Below the pieces are notes generated by a model. That model saw only the letters and a list, made by a program, of their open reading frames with translations, ran no database searches and had not been told where the DNA came from. From Streptomyces sp. CBMA29 (GTDB lineage Bacteria; Actinomycetota; Actinomycetes; Streptomycetales; Streptomycetaceae), in assembly GCF_014596445.1 (NCBI RefSeq), contig NZ_MECL01000111.1, positions 1-64,000 of the forward strand: a stretch of 64,000 bases of DNA. Reading direction: 5' to 3'. A program made the translations under genes and the position numbers. Below, one piece after another: positions 18,376-25,610 of the stretch. Within the stretch, counting starts at the first letter, position 1; the number at the start of each line of letters is the position of its first letter.

Positions 18376-18516
18376 TGTGGCTGGAGTTTCCTCCGCTTTC
18401 CCGCCGGATTCCGTCCGCCTCCCGTACGCCTCGCCGCCGCCTTCCGCCGCAGGCAGGGGGCGGGAGGGCCACGGGCGGGCCTTCAGCGAGCCGCGAACGG
18501 GCCGCGGGCTGGCTTC

Positions 18517-18597
18517 CGGAACTCGCCAGGAACTCCCCCCGGAACTCGCCCGGAACTCGCCCGGAACTCGCCCGGAACTCGCCCCGGAACTCCCCCC
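18517..18597. repeat. tandem repeat of a ~11-bp CGGAACTCGCC unit
   Basis: Seven imperfect copies of GGAACTC(G/C)CC lie in the 430-base gap between the divergent GH84 and malQ genes. Copies four to six are nearly identical. No gene explains it. The rest of the gap holds promoters only. Confidence 0.85.
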
Positions 18598-18735
18598 GTA
18601 CGAGCGGCGCGGCGCGCCTCCGGGTACAGCGCGCGGCGTCGGGGTAGGGGTCAGTGCGGCTCCCGGGACAAACCTGTGCGAGCGAGGACGCGTGACCGAC
18701 CGATCAACTCATTGACTGACGAATGCGGAGGCCCG

Positions 18736-20841
18736 ATGGACCGGGTGCGGCTTGCCGGGCTCTATGGCGTGGACGTGACGTACCGGCCGGCACCCGGGCG
18801 GGAGGTCCCGGTGCCGGAGGAGACGGTCGTCGCCGTGCTCGCGGCACTCGGCGTGGACGCCTCGACGCCCAGCGCGGTCAAGACCGCCCTCACGGCGTAC
18901 GAGACGCGCCGGGCCAACCGGCTGCTCCCGCCGTGCACGGTGCTCAGATCGGGCCGCGGCACGCTCGCGCAGACGTTGCGCGCACTGCCCGAGGACACCC
19001 GGCTCACCGTCGAGACCGAGACGGGCGAGGCGCTGGACTCCGCCGTGACGCCCCCGCCGGGGCGGTACGCGCTGCGCGCGGCCACCGCCGACGGACGTAC
19101 CTCCAGAGGCGACCTGATCGTGGCGCCCGAGCGGCTGGCGGGCCCGACGGGACGGGCCTTCGGCTTCATGGCGCAGCTCTACTCCACGCTCTCGCAGCGC
19201 TCCTGGGGCATGGGCGACCTCGGTGACCTCGCCGACCTCGCCGCCTGGTCGGGGCGGACGCTGGGCGCCGGATTCGTCCAGATCAACCCGCTGCACGCGG
19301 CCGTACCCGGGCCGCCCACCGACCCCTCCCCGTACCGCCCGTCCTCCCGCCGCTTCCCCGACCCGGTGTACCTGCGGATCGAGGAGGTGCCGGAATACGC
19401 GTACCTGTCCGGCGAGGCCAGGGAGAAGGCCGACGCGCTGTCCCGCAGGGCCGCCGCGCTGCGTGACACCGTGCTGCTCAAGGACGCGCTGATCGACCGG
19501 GACGCTGTCTGGGCGCTGAAGGCCGAGGCCCTGGAACTGCTGCGCGAGGTACCGCTGAGCCCCGGCCGCCGCGCCGCCTACGTCGACTTCCTCGCCGAGC
19601 AGGGCCAGGCCCTCGACGACCACGCCACCTGGTCCACCCTGGCCGAACTGCACGGCGCCGACTGGCACACGTGGCCCGCCGGGCTGCGCGACCCGCGCTC
19701 GCCGCAGGTCGCGCGGGCCCGCAGCGAGCACATGGACCGGGTCGACTTCCACTGCTGGCTGAGCTGGCTGACCGACGCCCAACTCGGCGCCGCGCAGCGG
19801 TCCGCGCGGGACGCGGGCATGACCATCGGCGTCGTGCACGACCTGGCCGTGGGCGTGCACCCCGCCGGTTCCGACGCCTGGTCCATGCAGCACGTCCTGG
19901 CCACGGGCATGTCGGTGGGCGCGCCGCCGGACGCCTTCAACTCCCGCGGCCAGGACTGGGGTCTGCCGCCCTGGCGCCCCGACGCGCTGGCCGCGACCGG
20001 CTACGCGCCGTACCGCGACCTCATCGCGCGGATGCTGCGGCACGCGGGCGGCCTGCGGATCGACCACGTCATGGGGCTGTTCAGGCTCTGGTGGGTGCCG
20101 GAGGGCCGCCCGCCGACCGAGGGCGCCTACGTCCGCTACGACGCGGAGGCGATGCTCGGCCTGCTGGCCCTGGAGGCGCACCGCGCGGGCGCGGTGGTGA
20201 TCGGCGAGGACCTGGGCACCGTCGAGCCCGGCGTGCGCGAGGAGTTGGCGGGCCGCGGCATCCTCGGCACCTCGGTGATGTGGTTCGAACGCGATTACGA
20301 GGGGACCGGGCCCAAGGGCGGCGACGGCCGTCCGCTGCCGCCCGAGGCGTGGCGCGAGTCGTGCCTGGCGACCGTCACCACCCACGACCTGCCGAGCACC
20401 GCGGCCCGGCTCACCGGCGAACACGTCGAGCTGCGGCACCGGCTCGGCCTGCTGACCCGCCCGCTCGCGGAGGAGGAGGCGGCCGACGCCGCCGAGGTCG
20501 CGGAGTGGCTGGCGCTGCTCGGCCGGCTCGGGCTGCTGCCGGAGGGCGCGGTCGACGAGGAGGCGGTGGTGAAGGCCGTTCACCGCTTCCTGGCGCGTAC
20601 GCCCGCGAGCATGGTCGGCATCTGGCTGCCCGACACGGTCGGCGACCGCCGCCCGCAGAATCTGCCCGGCACCTGGGACCAGTACCCGAACTGGCGGCTG
20701 CCCGTCGCCGACGCCGACGGCACCCCGCTCACCCTGGACCGGATCGCCGTCTCGCCGCGGCTGTACGCGCTCGTGGACGACGTACGGCAGGCGATGGCGG
20801 AGGCGGCGGGGGAAGGCCCGGACGGCGGCGGACACCCGTAA
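18736..20841 (+). CDS. malQ: 4-alpha-glucanotransferase (amylomaltase, GH77)
   Basis: 701-residue cytoplasmic GH77 enzyme that moves maltosyl/glucan units between alpha-1,4-glucans in maltodextrin and glycogen metabolism. The ATG at 18736 has GCGGAGG before it. The actinobacterial N-terminal extension (about 170 residues) precedes the barrel. Nucleophile Asp443 is in LRIDHVMGLFRLWW, acid/base Glu491 in VVIGEDLGTV and the third carboxylate Asp551 in [30 protein letters not shown] and the C-terminal WDQYPNWRLP are also typical. Length matches mycobacterial MalQ rather than short thermophile enzymes. Single gene, with no sugar transporter adjacent. Confidence 0.95.
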   Translation: MDRVRLAGLYGVDVTYRPAPGREVPVPEETVVAVLAALGVDASTPSAVKTALTAYETRRANRLLPPCTVLRSGRGTLAQTLRALPEDTRLTVETETGEALDSAVTPPPGRYALRAATADGRTSRGDLIVAPERLAGPTGRAFGFMAQLYSTLSQRSWGMGDLGDLADLAAWSGRTLGAGFVQINPLHAAVPGPPTDPSPYRPSSRRFPDPVYLRIEEVPEYAYLSGEAREKADALSRRAAALRDTVLLKDALIDRDAVWALKAEALELLREVPLSPGRRAAYVDFLAEQGQALDDHATWSTLAELHGADWHTWPAGLRDPRSPQVARARSEHMDRVDFHCWLSWLTDAQLGAAQRSARDAGMTIGVVHDLAVGVHPAGSDAWSMQHVLATGMSVGAPPDAFNSRGQDWGLPPWRPDALAATGYAPYRDLIARMLRHAGGLRIDHVMGLFRLWWVPEGRPPTEGAYVRYDAEAMLGLLALEAHRAGAVVIGEDLGTVEPGVREELAGRGILGTSVMWFERDYEGTGPKGGDGRPLPPEAWRESCLATVTTHDLPSTAARLTGEHVELRHRLGLLTRPLAEEEAADAAEVAEWLALLGRLGLLPEGAVDEEAVVKAVHRFLARTPASMVGIWLPDTVGDRRPQNLPGTWDQYPNWRLPVADADGTPLTLDRIAVSPRLYALVDDVRQAMAEAAGEGPDGGGHP

Positions 20842-20889
20842 GGACACCCCGGGCGCGCGGCCCGTGAGGGTCTTCACTACATTGAGGGC

Positions 20890-21141
20890 GTGGACAAGAA
20901 GCTCACCAAGAAGGCCGTGCGCGCCGGAGTCATCACCGCCGGTACGACGCTCATGCTGCTCATGTCGACCCCGGCGTTCGCGCTCGCCCGCGACGACGGC
21001 GACGACCCGGGTTCCGGCCTGAGCGTCATCGAGACGCTCAGCCTGTTCGTGCTCGCCCCGCTCGTCCTGTTCGGGGTCATCGCGGGTCTGGTCATGGTGA
21101 CCGACAAGACCCGCAAGGAGCAGGAGCACCCGAAGCAGTAG
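20890..21141 (+). CDS. small membrane protein, conserved in streptomycetes
   Basis: 83 residues with a GTG start. A basic N-terminus and hydrophobic segment ending in STPAFALA look like a Sec signal peptide or first membrane helix (about residues 12-34). A short acidic DDGDDPGSG linker is followed by a second helix (LSLFVLAPLVLFGVIAGLVMV) and a charged tail. No function is recognised. TACATT at 20878-20883, six bases before the GTG, and the lack of a well-spaced ribosome site suggest a leaderless transcript. It is convergent with the MarR gene, 17 bases away. Confidence 0.8.
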   Translation: MDKKLTKKAVRAGVITAGTTLMLLMSTPAFALARDDGDDPGSGLSVIETLSLFVLAPLVLFGVIAGLVMVTDKTRKEQEHPKQ

Positions 21142-21158
21142 CTTTTTCCGCCGCGAGA

Positions 21159-21692
21159 CTAGCGACCGGTGTCCGGCGCCGCCGCGGCGGCCAGCAGCAC
21201 CCGCAGCAGATCCGCGAGCTCTTGCGCCCGCGCCGGTTCGAGGCCGTCCAGCGCCGCCTTCTGGAGGGCCAGACCGGCGCCGACCGCCCGGTCGACCGTC
21301 TTCAGCCCCTGCCCGGTGAGCGAGACCCGCAGTCCCCGCCGGTCGTGCGGATCGGGCGCCCGATCCAGCAGCCCGGCCCGCTCCAGCTTGTCCAGCCTGC
21401 CCGTCATCCCCCCGGTGGTGAGCATCAACGCCGCCGAGAGCTGGCGCGGCGACAGCGTGTACGGCTCGCCCGCGCGGCGCAGCGTCGCGAGCACGTCGAA
21501 TTCGCCCCTACCGATGCCGTACCGCTGATACTCCTTCTCCATCCGGTCGCCCATCAGCCGCGAAATCCGGTGTATCCGGCCGAAAACGGCCATCGGCAGC
21601 GTCTCCAGGTCCGGACGCTCGGACCTCCACTCGCCGGTGATGGCATCGACGGCGTCGACTGCGCCGATGGCGTCGACGGGTTCCTGGGTCAT
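21159..21692 (-). CDS. MarR-family transcriptional regulator
   Basis: 177 residues. The MarR winged helix-turn-helix spans about residues 60-135, with FDVLATLRRAGEPYTLSPRQLSAALMLTTGGMTGRLDKLERAGLLDR as helices 3-4 (several motifs within) and a DPHDRRGLRVSLTGQG wing. An N-terminal helix and a long C-terminal helix form the dimer interface. No Shine-Dalgarno precedes the ATG; instead a promoter ends directly before it (21700-21729). The MFS exporter gene downstream of its 5' side is on the same strand and is a likely neighbour-regulated gene, though not directly shown. Confidence 0.88.
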   Translation of the reverse strand: MTQEPVDAIGAVDAVDAITGEWRSERPDLETLPMAVFGRIHRISRLMGDRMEKEYQRYGIGRGEFDVLATLRRAGEPYTLSPRQLSAALMLTTGGMTGRLDKLERAGLLDRAPDPHDRRGLRVSLTGQGLKTVDRAVGAGLALQKAALDGLEPARAQELADLLRVLLAAAAAPDTGR

Positions 21693-21699
21693 GGGGCCC

Positions 21700-21729
21700 A
21701 GTATCGGGGCCGGGGTCGCTGGCCAGCAA
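21700..21729 (-). promoter_or_regulatory. promoter of the MarR gene, apparently leaderless
   Basis: On the minus strand TTGCTG (21729-21724), 18 bases, then GATACT (21705-21700), followed after seven bases by the ATG. Transcription would begin at or next to the start codon. The rest of the 246-base gap to the MFS gene is GC-rich with short inverted repeats and no gene. Confidence 0.6.
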
Positions 21730-21938
21730 GTATTCGCTCGACGCTAGCCATTTCGCCTTCCCTCCGCCCCCGCGGGGGCGCGGGCAAGGCGCGCTGTCCG
21801 TACGGCGGGAGGTGCCCCGAAGGGGCGCTGGGGGCGCCTCCCAGCGCTCCTACGGGGCGCAAGCTCTCCCGCAGAGAGACCGCGTGCGGGGGCCGGGCCC
21901 CGAAAGACGGGGCGAACCGCACACCCGCAGGGTGAACG

Positions 21939-23204
21939 TCAGGGTTGGGGCAGGGGCTCTTCGCTCGGGGGTGGAGCCGTAGTGGTGAGGGAGCCGTCGG
22001 CGGGACTGAGGTTGCGGGCGAAGGGGCGCCAGGCGATGGCGGTGAGGAGGGCCATCGCGGCGGCGGCGAACCAGAAGGGCGCGGTGACGCCGCGCCAGCG
22101 GGCCAGCGGGCCGCCGATCAGCGCCCCGGCGGCGTTGCCGCCGATCGCCAGCATCATGAAGACACTCTGGACGCGCCCGCGCAATTCCTCCGGCACGCGC
22201 CGCTGCCTGATCGTCGTCTCGACGCCCGCGAGCACGGAGCTGTGCACGCCGAAGGCGACGAGGACGGCGGCGGACAGCCAGGCCGCGGTCGACAGGGCGA
22301 GCCCCACATGCGTGAGCGTCTCGATCACGAGCCCCGCCCGCAGCAGCGTCGCGGCGCTGAGCCACCGCTGGAGCCCCGGCGCCCACATCGCCCCGACGAC
22401 GCCCCCGACGGCGCTGGCGGACAGCAGCAGGCCGAAGCCGATCTCGCTCATGCCGAGCCGGTCGCGGGCGTAGAGCACCATGATCGAGAACCCGGCGGTG
22501 AGGGTGACGTTCATGAGGCAGAGGGCGACCGCCATCATGCGGATGGTCGGCTCGCGCCAGAGCCAGCGCACGCCGACCGCGATGTCCGCGCGCACGGACG
22601 CCCGCCGGGCGGGCTCGGCCGCCGCGCCCCCCTTGACGCCGCGCATCGCGGCGACCAGCAGCGCGGCGGCCACGAACGACATCGCGTCGACCCCGAAGGG
22701 CAGCGCCGTCGCCAGGACGAACAGGGCGGCGCCGAGCGGCCGTCCGGCGAATTTGTTGAGGACGAAGTACGAGCCGTGCAGCCGCGAGTTGGCGCTCGGC
22801 AGGTCGTCGGGGGCGACCACGGCGGGCACCATCGTGGCCGCCGCGTTCTCGGCGAGCGTCTCACCCGTACCGAGCAGGAAGGCGAGGGCGTAGATCACCG
22901 GGATCGAGGCGTCGCCCGCCCAGACGGTGACGGCCAGAACGGCGGTCAGCGCGCCGCGCAGCAGGTCGACCACGACGATCAGCCGCTGCTTGTCGAGCCG
23001 GTCGATCAGCACGCCGCTGACCAACGAGAAGAGCAGCCACGGGACTTGCTGTACGAAGACGGCCAGCCCGACGAGGACCGGGTCGTCCGACACCGCCGCG
23101 ACGAGCAGCGGCGCCGCCGCCGCGACCACCCCGTCCCCGAGGGTCGACACCGAATTCGCCGCCCAGAGCAACCTGAAATTCCGGCCGAGCCCCCGTACCG
23201 CCAC
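21939..23204 (-). CDS. MFS transporter (EntS-like exporter family)
   Basis: 421 residues with twelve predicted membrane helices. It opens with the family signature NFRLLWAANSVSTLGDGVVAAAAPLLV, and the helix 2-3 loop motif is VLIDRLDKQRLIVVVDLLRG. RRVPEELRGRVQSVFMMLAIGGNAAGALIGGPLA marks the second half, with RGRVQ typical of this MFS_3/EntS group that includes siderophore and drug exporters. The GTG at 23204 is selected because GGGGAGG lies eight bases upstream; an open frame continues further but is not needed. The exported compound is unknown. The MarR gene lies downstream on the same strand. Confidence 0.88.
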   Translation of the reverse strand: MAVRGLGRNFRLLWAANSVSTLGDGVVAAAAPLLVAAVSDDPVLVGLAVFVQQVPWLLFSLVSGVLIDRLDKQRLIVVVDLLRGALTAVLAVTVWAGDASIPVIYALAFLLGTGETLAENAAATMVPAVVAPDDLPSANSRLHGSYFVLNKFAGRPLGAALFVLATALPFGVDAMSFVAAALLVAAMRGVKGGAAAEPARRASVRADIAVGVRWLWREPTIRMMAVALCLMNVTLTAGFSIMVLYARDRLGMSEIGFGLLLSASAVGGVVGAMWAPGLQRWLSAATLLRAGLVIETLTHVGLALSTAAWLSAAVLVAFGVHSSVLAGVETTIRQRRVPEELRGRVQSVFMMLAIGGNAAGALIGGPLARWRGVTAPFWFAAAAMALLTAIAWRPFARNLSPADGSLTTTAPPPSEEPLPQP

Positions 23205-23311
23205 GCCCCGCACCTCCCCGCAGGCCAAAGACGCCGACGCTACCGGCGCGGGAGGCACGGGCTCCACCGGTTTTTCGGGCGCCGCCGTACGGGGAGGAGC
23301 GGGAGGGGAGG

Positions 23312-24736
23312 TTACGTGTGCGGTCGGTTCCCGCGCTCCTGCTGCGGGAAGTGCTGGTCGGCGCCCGGCAGCGTCGGCTTGGGCAGCGTGGCCACCTCCT
23401 CCTTCGCCTCGGCCAACTGCTTGGCCGTGTCGTTCGGCAGCCGCGGCGGCCTGTGCTCGTCGCGGAAGCGGAAGGCGGAGGTAAGGTCGCCGAAGGTCCG
23501 GCGGCGCCACTGGCTGATGTTGGGCTCCTCGACGCCGGTGAAGCGTTCCAGGAACTGGAGCACCGAGGTGTGGTCGAAGGTCTCGCCCGCGACCCAGCCG
23601 CCCACCGTCCAGGGCGAGATGACGATGGCGGGCACGCGGAAGCCGCCGCCGATCGGCAGATTCTGGATGAATTCGTCGGGCGTGCCCGGCTTCGGCGTCG
23701 GCGGCACGACGTGGTCGAAGAGACCGTCGTTCTCGTCGTAGTTGAGGATGAAGGCGGTCTTCGCCCACACCTTCGGGTTGGACGCGATGGCCTCGATCTT
23801 GGACGCCACGAAGTCCGCGCCCGCTGCGGGCAGATAGTTGGGGTGCTCGGACTGGTAGCTGGTCGGCAGAATCCAGGAGACGGCGGGCAGCCGGTCGTTG
23901 CGCGCGTCGTCCTCGAAGACGCCCTCCGGCTGGAAGACCATGCCGCGGTCGTACAGCGGGTCACCCGGCTGCGCGTCCCGGAAGCTCTGGAACTGCGAGA
24001 GCATGTTGGTGCCGTAGTTGTCGGTCTGCTGGTAGACCCGCCAGTCGACACCGGCCGCCTGGAGCCGTTCCGCGTAGGTGGTCCAGGTGTACGGCTTCGG
24101 CGCCGAGTTGGAGATGACCGGGCCGCCCTTGGTGCCGCCAGGATCGACCGTACCGGTCATCCAGTACAGCCGGTTGGGCCAGGTCGGGCCCATGATCGAG
24201 CAGAAGTAGTTGTCGCAGATGGTGAACGCCTCGGCCAGCGCGAACTGGAACGGGATGTCCTCACGGGTGTAATAGCCCATCACATACGGGCCGTTGACGC
24301 CGTCCGCCGCCCGGTGCGCGGGCAGCCACCGGTCCATCTCGCCGTTGTTCCACGCCTGGTGCTGCACGGTGTAGGCGTGGCTGGTGGACGGGATCGCCTG
24401 GGCGCTGGTGCTGTGGGTGTCCAGATGGAACGGCAGCAGGTAGCCGTCGGGGTTGACCTCGTCGGGCTGGTAGAAGACCGAGCGGCCGGTCGACAGCTTC
24501 CGCGCGTGCGGGTCGTCGAAGCCGCGGACGCCGGAGAGCGTGCCGAAGTAGTGGTCGAAGGACCTGTTCTCCTGCATCAGCATCACGACGTGCTCGATGT
24601 CACGGAGCGAAGCGTGTCGCGGCGGTCCCGCCGCGACGGCCTTCTGCACGCTGGGCGGCAGCAGGCTCAGCGCCGCGGCGCCGCCCACCACCCCCGCGGC
24701 CGAACCTAGGAGTCTGCGTCGCGTCAACTCGGGCAT
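23312..24736 (-). CDS. Tat-exported phospholipase C / acid phosphatase family phosphoesterase
   Basis: 474 residues, strong AAGGAGG before the ATG. The N-terminus has a twin-arginine signal (LTRRRLLGSAAGVVGGAAALSLL), cleaved near AVAA. The phosphoesterase domain has IEHVVMLMQENRSFDHYFGTL (metal-binding Glu/Asn), the CDNYFCSIMGPTWPNRLYWM block, ILNYDENDGLFDHVVPP (metal Asp/Asn, His) and DHTSVLQFLE. It resembles non-haemolytic phospholipase C and AcpA-type acid phosphatases; it lacks the long C-terminal domains of phosphocholine-specific PLCs. It probably releases phosphate from phospholipids or phosphoesters outside the cell. A TTCACC-repeat region upstream hints at phosphate control. Confidence 0.88.
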   Translation of the reverse strand: MPELTRRRLLGSAAGVVGGAAALSLLPPSVQKAVAAGPPRHASLRDIEHVVMLMQENRSFDHYFGTLSGVRGFDDPHARKLSTGRSVFYQPDEVNPDGYLLPFHLDTHSTSAQAIPSTSHAYTVQHQAWNNGEMDRWLPAHRAADGVNGPYVMGYYTREDIPFQFALAEAFTICDNYFCSIMGPTWPNRLYWMTGTVDPGGTKGGPVISNSAPKPYTWTTYAERLQAAGVDWRVYQQTDNYGTNMLSQFQSFRDAQPGDPLYDRGMVFQPEGVFEDDARNDRLPAVSWILPTSYQSEHPNYLPAAGADFVASKIEAIASNPKVWAKTAFILNYDENDGLFDHVVPPTPKPGTPDEFIQNLPIGGGFRVPAIVISPWTVGGWVAGETFDHTSVLQFLERFTGVEEPNISQWRRRTFGDLTSAFRFRDEHRPPRLPNDTAKQLAEAKEEVATLPKPTLPGADQHFPQQERGNRPHT

Positions 24737-24818
24737 GAACGTCCCTCCTTGAGGAGCTTCGGAGCGGGTCCTGTCACGGACCCTTCGAAACTCTTGTGGG
24801 CATACGGCGTGGGGCGAA

Positions 24819-24843
24819 GGGTGAAGCCGGTGAACAAGTGAGC
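24819..24843 (-). promoter_or_regulatory. PHO-box-like repeats upstream of the phosphoesterase gene
   Basis: The minus strand reads GCTCACTTGTTCACCGGC followed by TTCACCC, giving three TCAC(C/T) repeats about 85 bases before the start codon. Streptomyces PhoP boxes are direct repeats of GTTCACC on an 11-base period; here spacing is 8-9, so the match is imperfect. Confidence 0.4.
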
Positions 24844-24917
24844 AACGAGCAGTAAGGGGTTGGCCAAGCCGTGACTCTCTTTACCTCGCCATTACCGCCT
24901 GTTTATGCCCTGGAGTT

Positions 24918-25469
24918 TCACCACACGTCCCCGTCCCGCCAGTCGCAGGTCAGCGTCCTCGCCGTGTCCAACGGCACCGCGGGGACTGGGAACACGTAGA
25001 TCCAGGTGTCCACGTCGGGTGTCGCGATGACTCCCTCGCGCGGGGTCAGCGCCGACGTCGGGCCCTGCCACTGCCGCCAACCGCGCGCCGTGTAGAAGCC
25101 GGTCGCGTCCTCCGCGGCGCCCAGCGCGCCCAGTTCGTACGCGCCCCTGACGAACCGTTCGACCGCGCCCATCACGGCCGCGCCGTACCCCCGCCCCCGC
25201 CGGTCCGCGCGTACCGCGACGGCCTCCACGTATCCCGTCCGCAACGCCCGCCCGCCGTGCAGCAGCCTGCGCTGCACCACCGCGGCGTGCGCGACCAGCT
25301 CGCCGCCCTCCCAGACCATGGCGTGCGTGCCGCCCAGCGTGTGGTCCCAGTCCCCGTCGGTGAAGGCACCGTCCGGGTGGTCCATGAAGGCGTCGTCCAA
25401 CAGGGCACGGATCGCGGTCAGTTCGGCCGCCGACAGCTCGGCGGTGTGCGCGGTACGTACATCGGTCAT
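24918..25469 (-). CDS. AAC(2')-I-like aminoglycoside 2'-N-acetyltransferase (GNAT)
   Basis: 183-residue GNAT acetyltransferase. Colinear with remembered mycobacterial AAC(2')-I proteins (181-210 residues): WDHTLGGTHAMVW, AHAAVVQRRL, ALRTGYVEAVAVRADRRGRG (acetyl-CoA loop), VRGAYELGALGA, GPTSALTPREG and the C-terminal LTCDWRDGDVW. These enzymes transfer acetyl from acetyl-CoA to the 2'-amine of gentamicin/tobramycin-type drugs; the physiological substrate in mycobacteria is uncertain. ATG start with a modest AGGAC about 12 bases ahead. Likely a resident, not mobile, gene because no mobile element flanks it. Resistance function is inferred. Confidence 0.85.
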   Translation of the reverse strand: MTDVRTAHTAELSAAELTAIRALLDDAFMDHPDGAFTDGDWDHTLGGTHAMVWEGGELVAHAAVVQRRLLHGGRALRTGYVEAVAVRADRRGRGYGAAVMGAVERFVRGAYELGALGAAEDATGFYTARGWRQWQGPTSALTPREGVIATPDVDTWIYVFPVPAVPLDTARTLTCDWRDGDVW

Positions 25470-25492
25470 GCCGGGCGTCCTGACTGTCCGGG

Positions 25493-25562
25493 GCCGCCGG
25501 TACGCGACGGGCCGCCGGTACGCGACGGGCCGAGGGATGTGACGGGCCGAGGGATGTGACGG
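25493..25562. repeat. short tandem repeats downstream of pepN
   Basis: Two copies of gccgccggtacgcgacgg (25493-25528) are followed by two copies of gccgagggatgtgacgg (25529-25562), immediately before the pepN terminator. Likely slippage-derived. Confidence 0.85.
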
Positions 25563-25592
25563 GCCCCGGACCGCGCTCGCGGTCCGGGGCCC
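25561..25592 (-). terminator. hairpin terminator of the first pepN gene
   Basis: gggccccggaccg (25561-25573) pairs perfectly with 25580-25592; the central bases cgctcg form the loop. It lies 18 bases after the aminopeptidase stop on the minus strand. Confidence 0.85.
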
Positions 25593-25610
25593 TTGGCGCG
25601 GGGTGTCGGG

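Noticed and set aside
18371..18420. Second CsnR operator upstream of the GH84 gene
   Set aside because: Only the right half GTTTCCT is present; the left half does not match.
25170..25590. Plus-strand small open frames opposite and beyond the AAC(2')-like gene
   Set aside because: Their codons run through tandem repeats and the pepN terminator, with no ribosome site.
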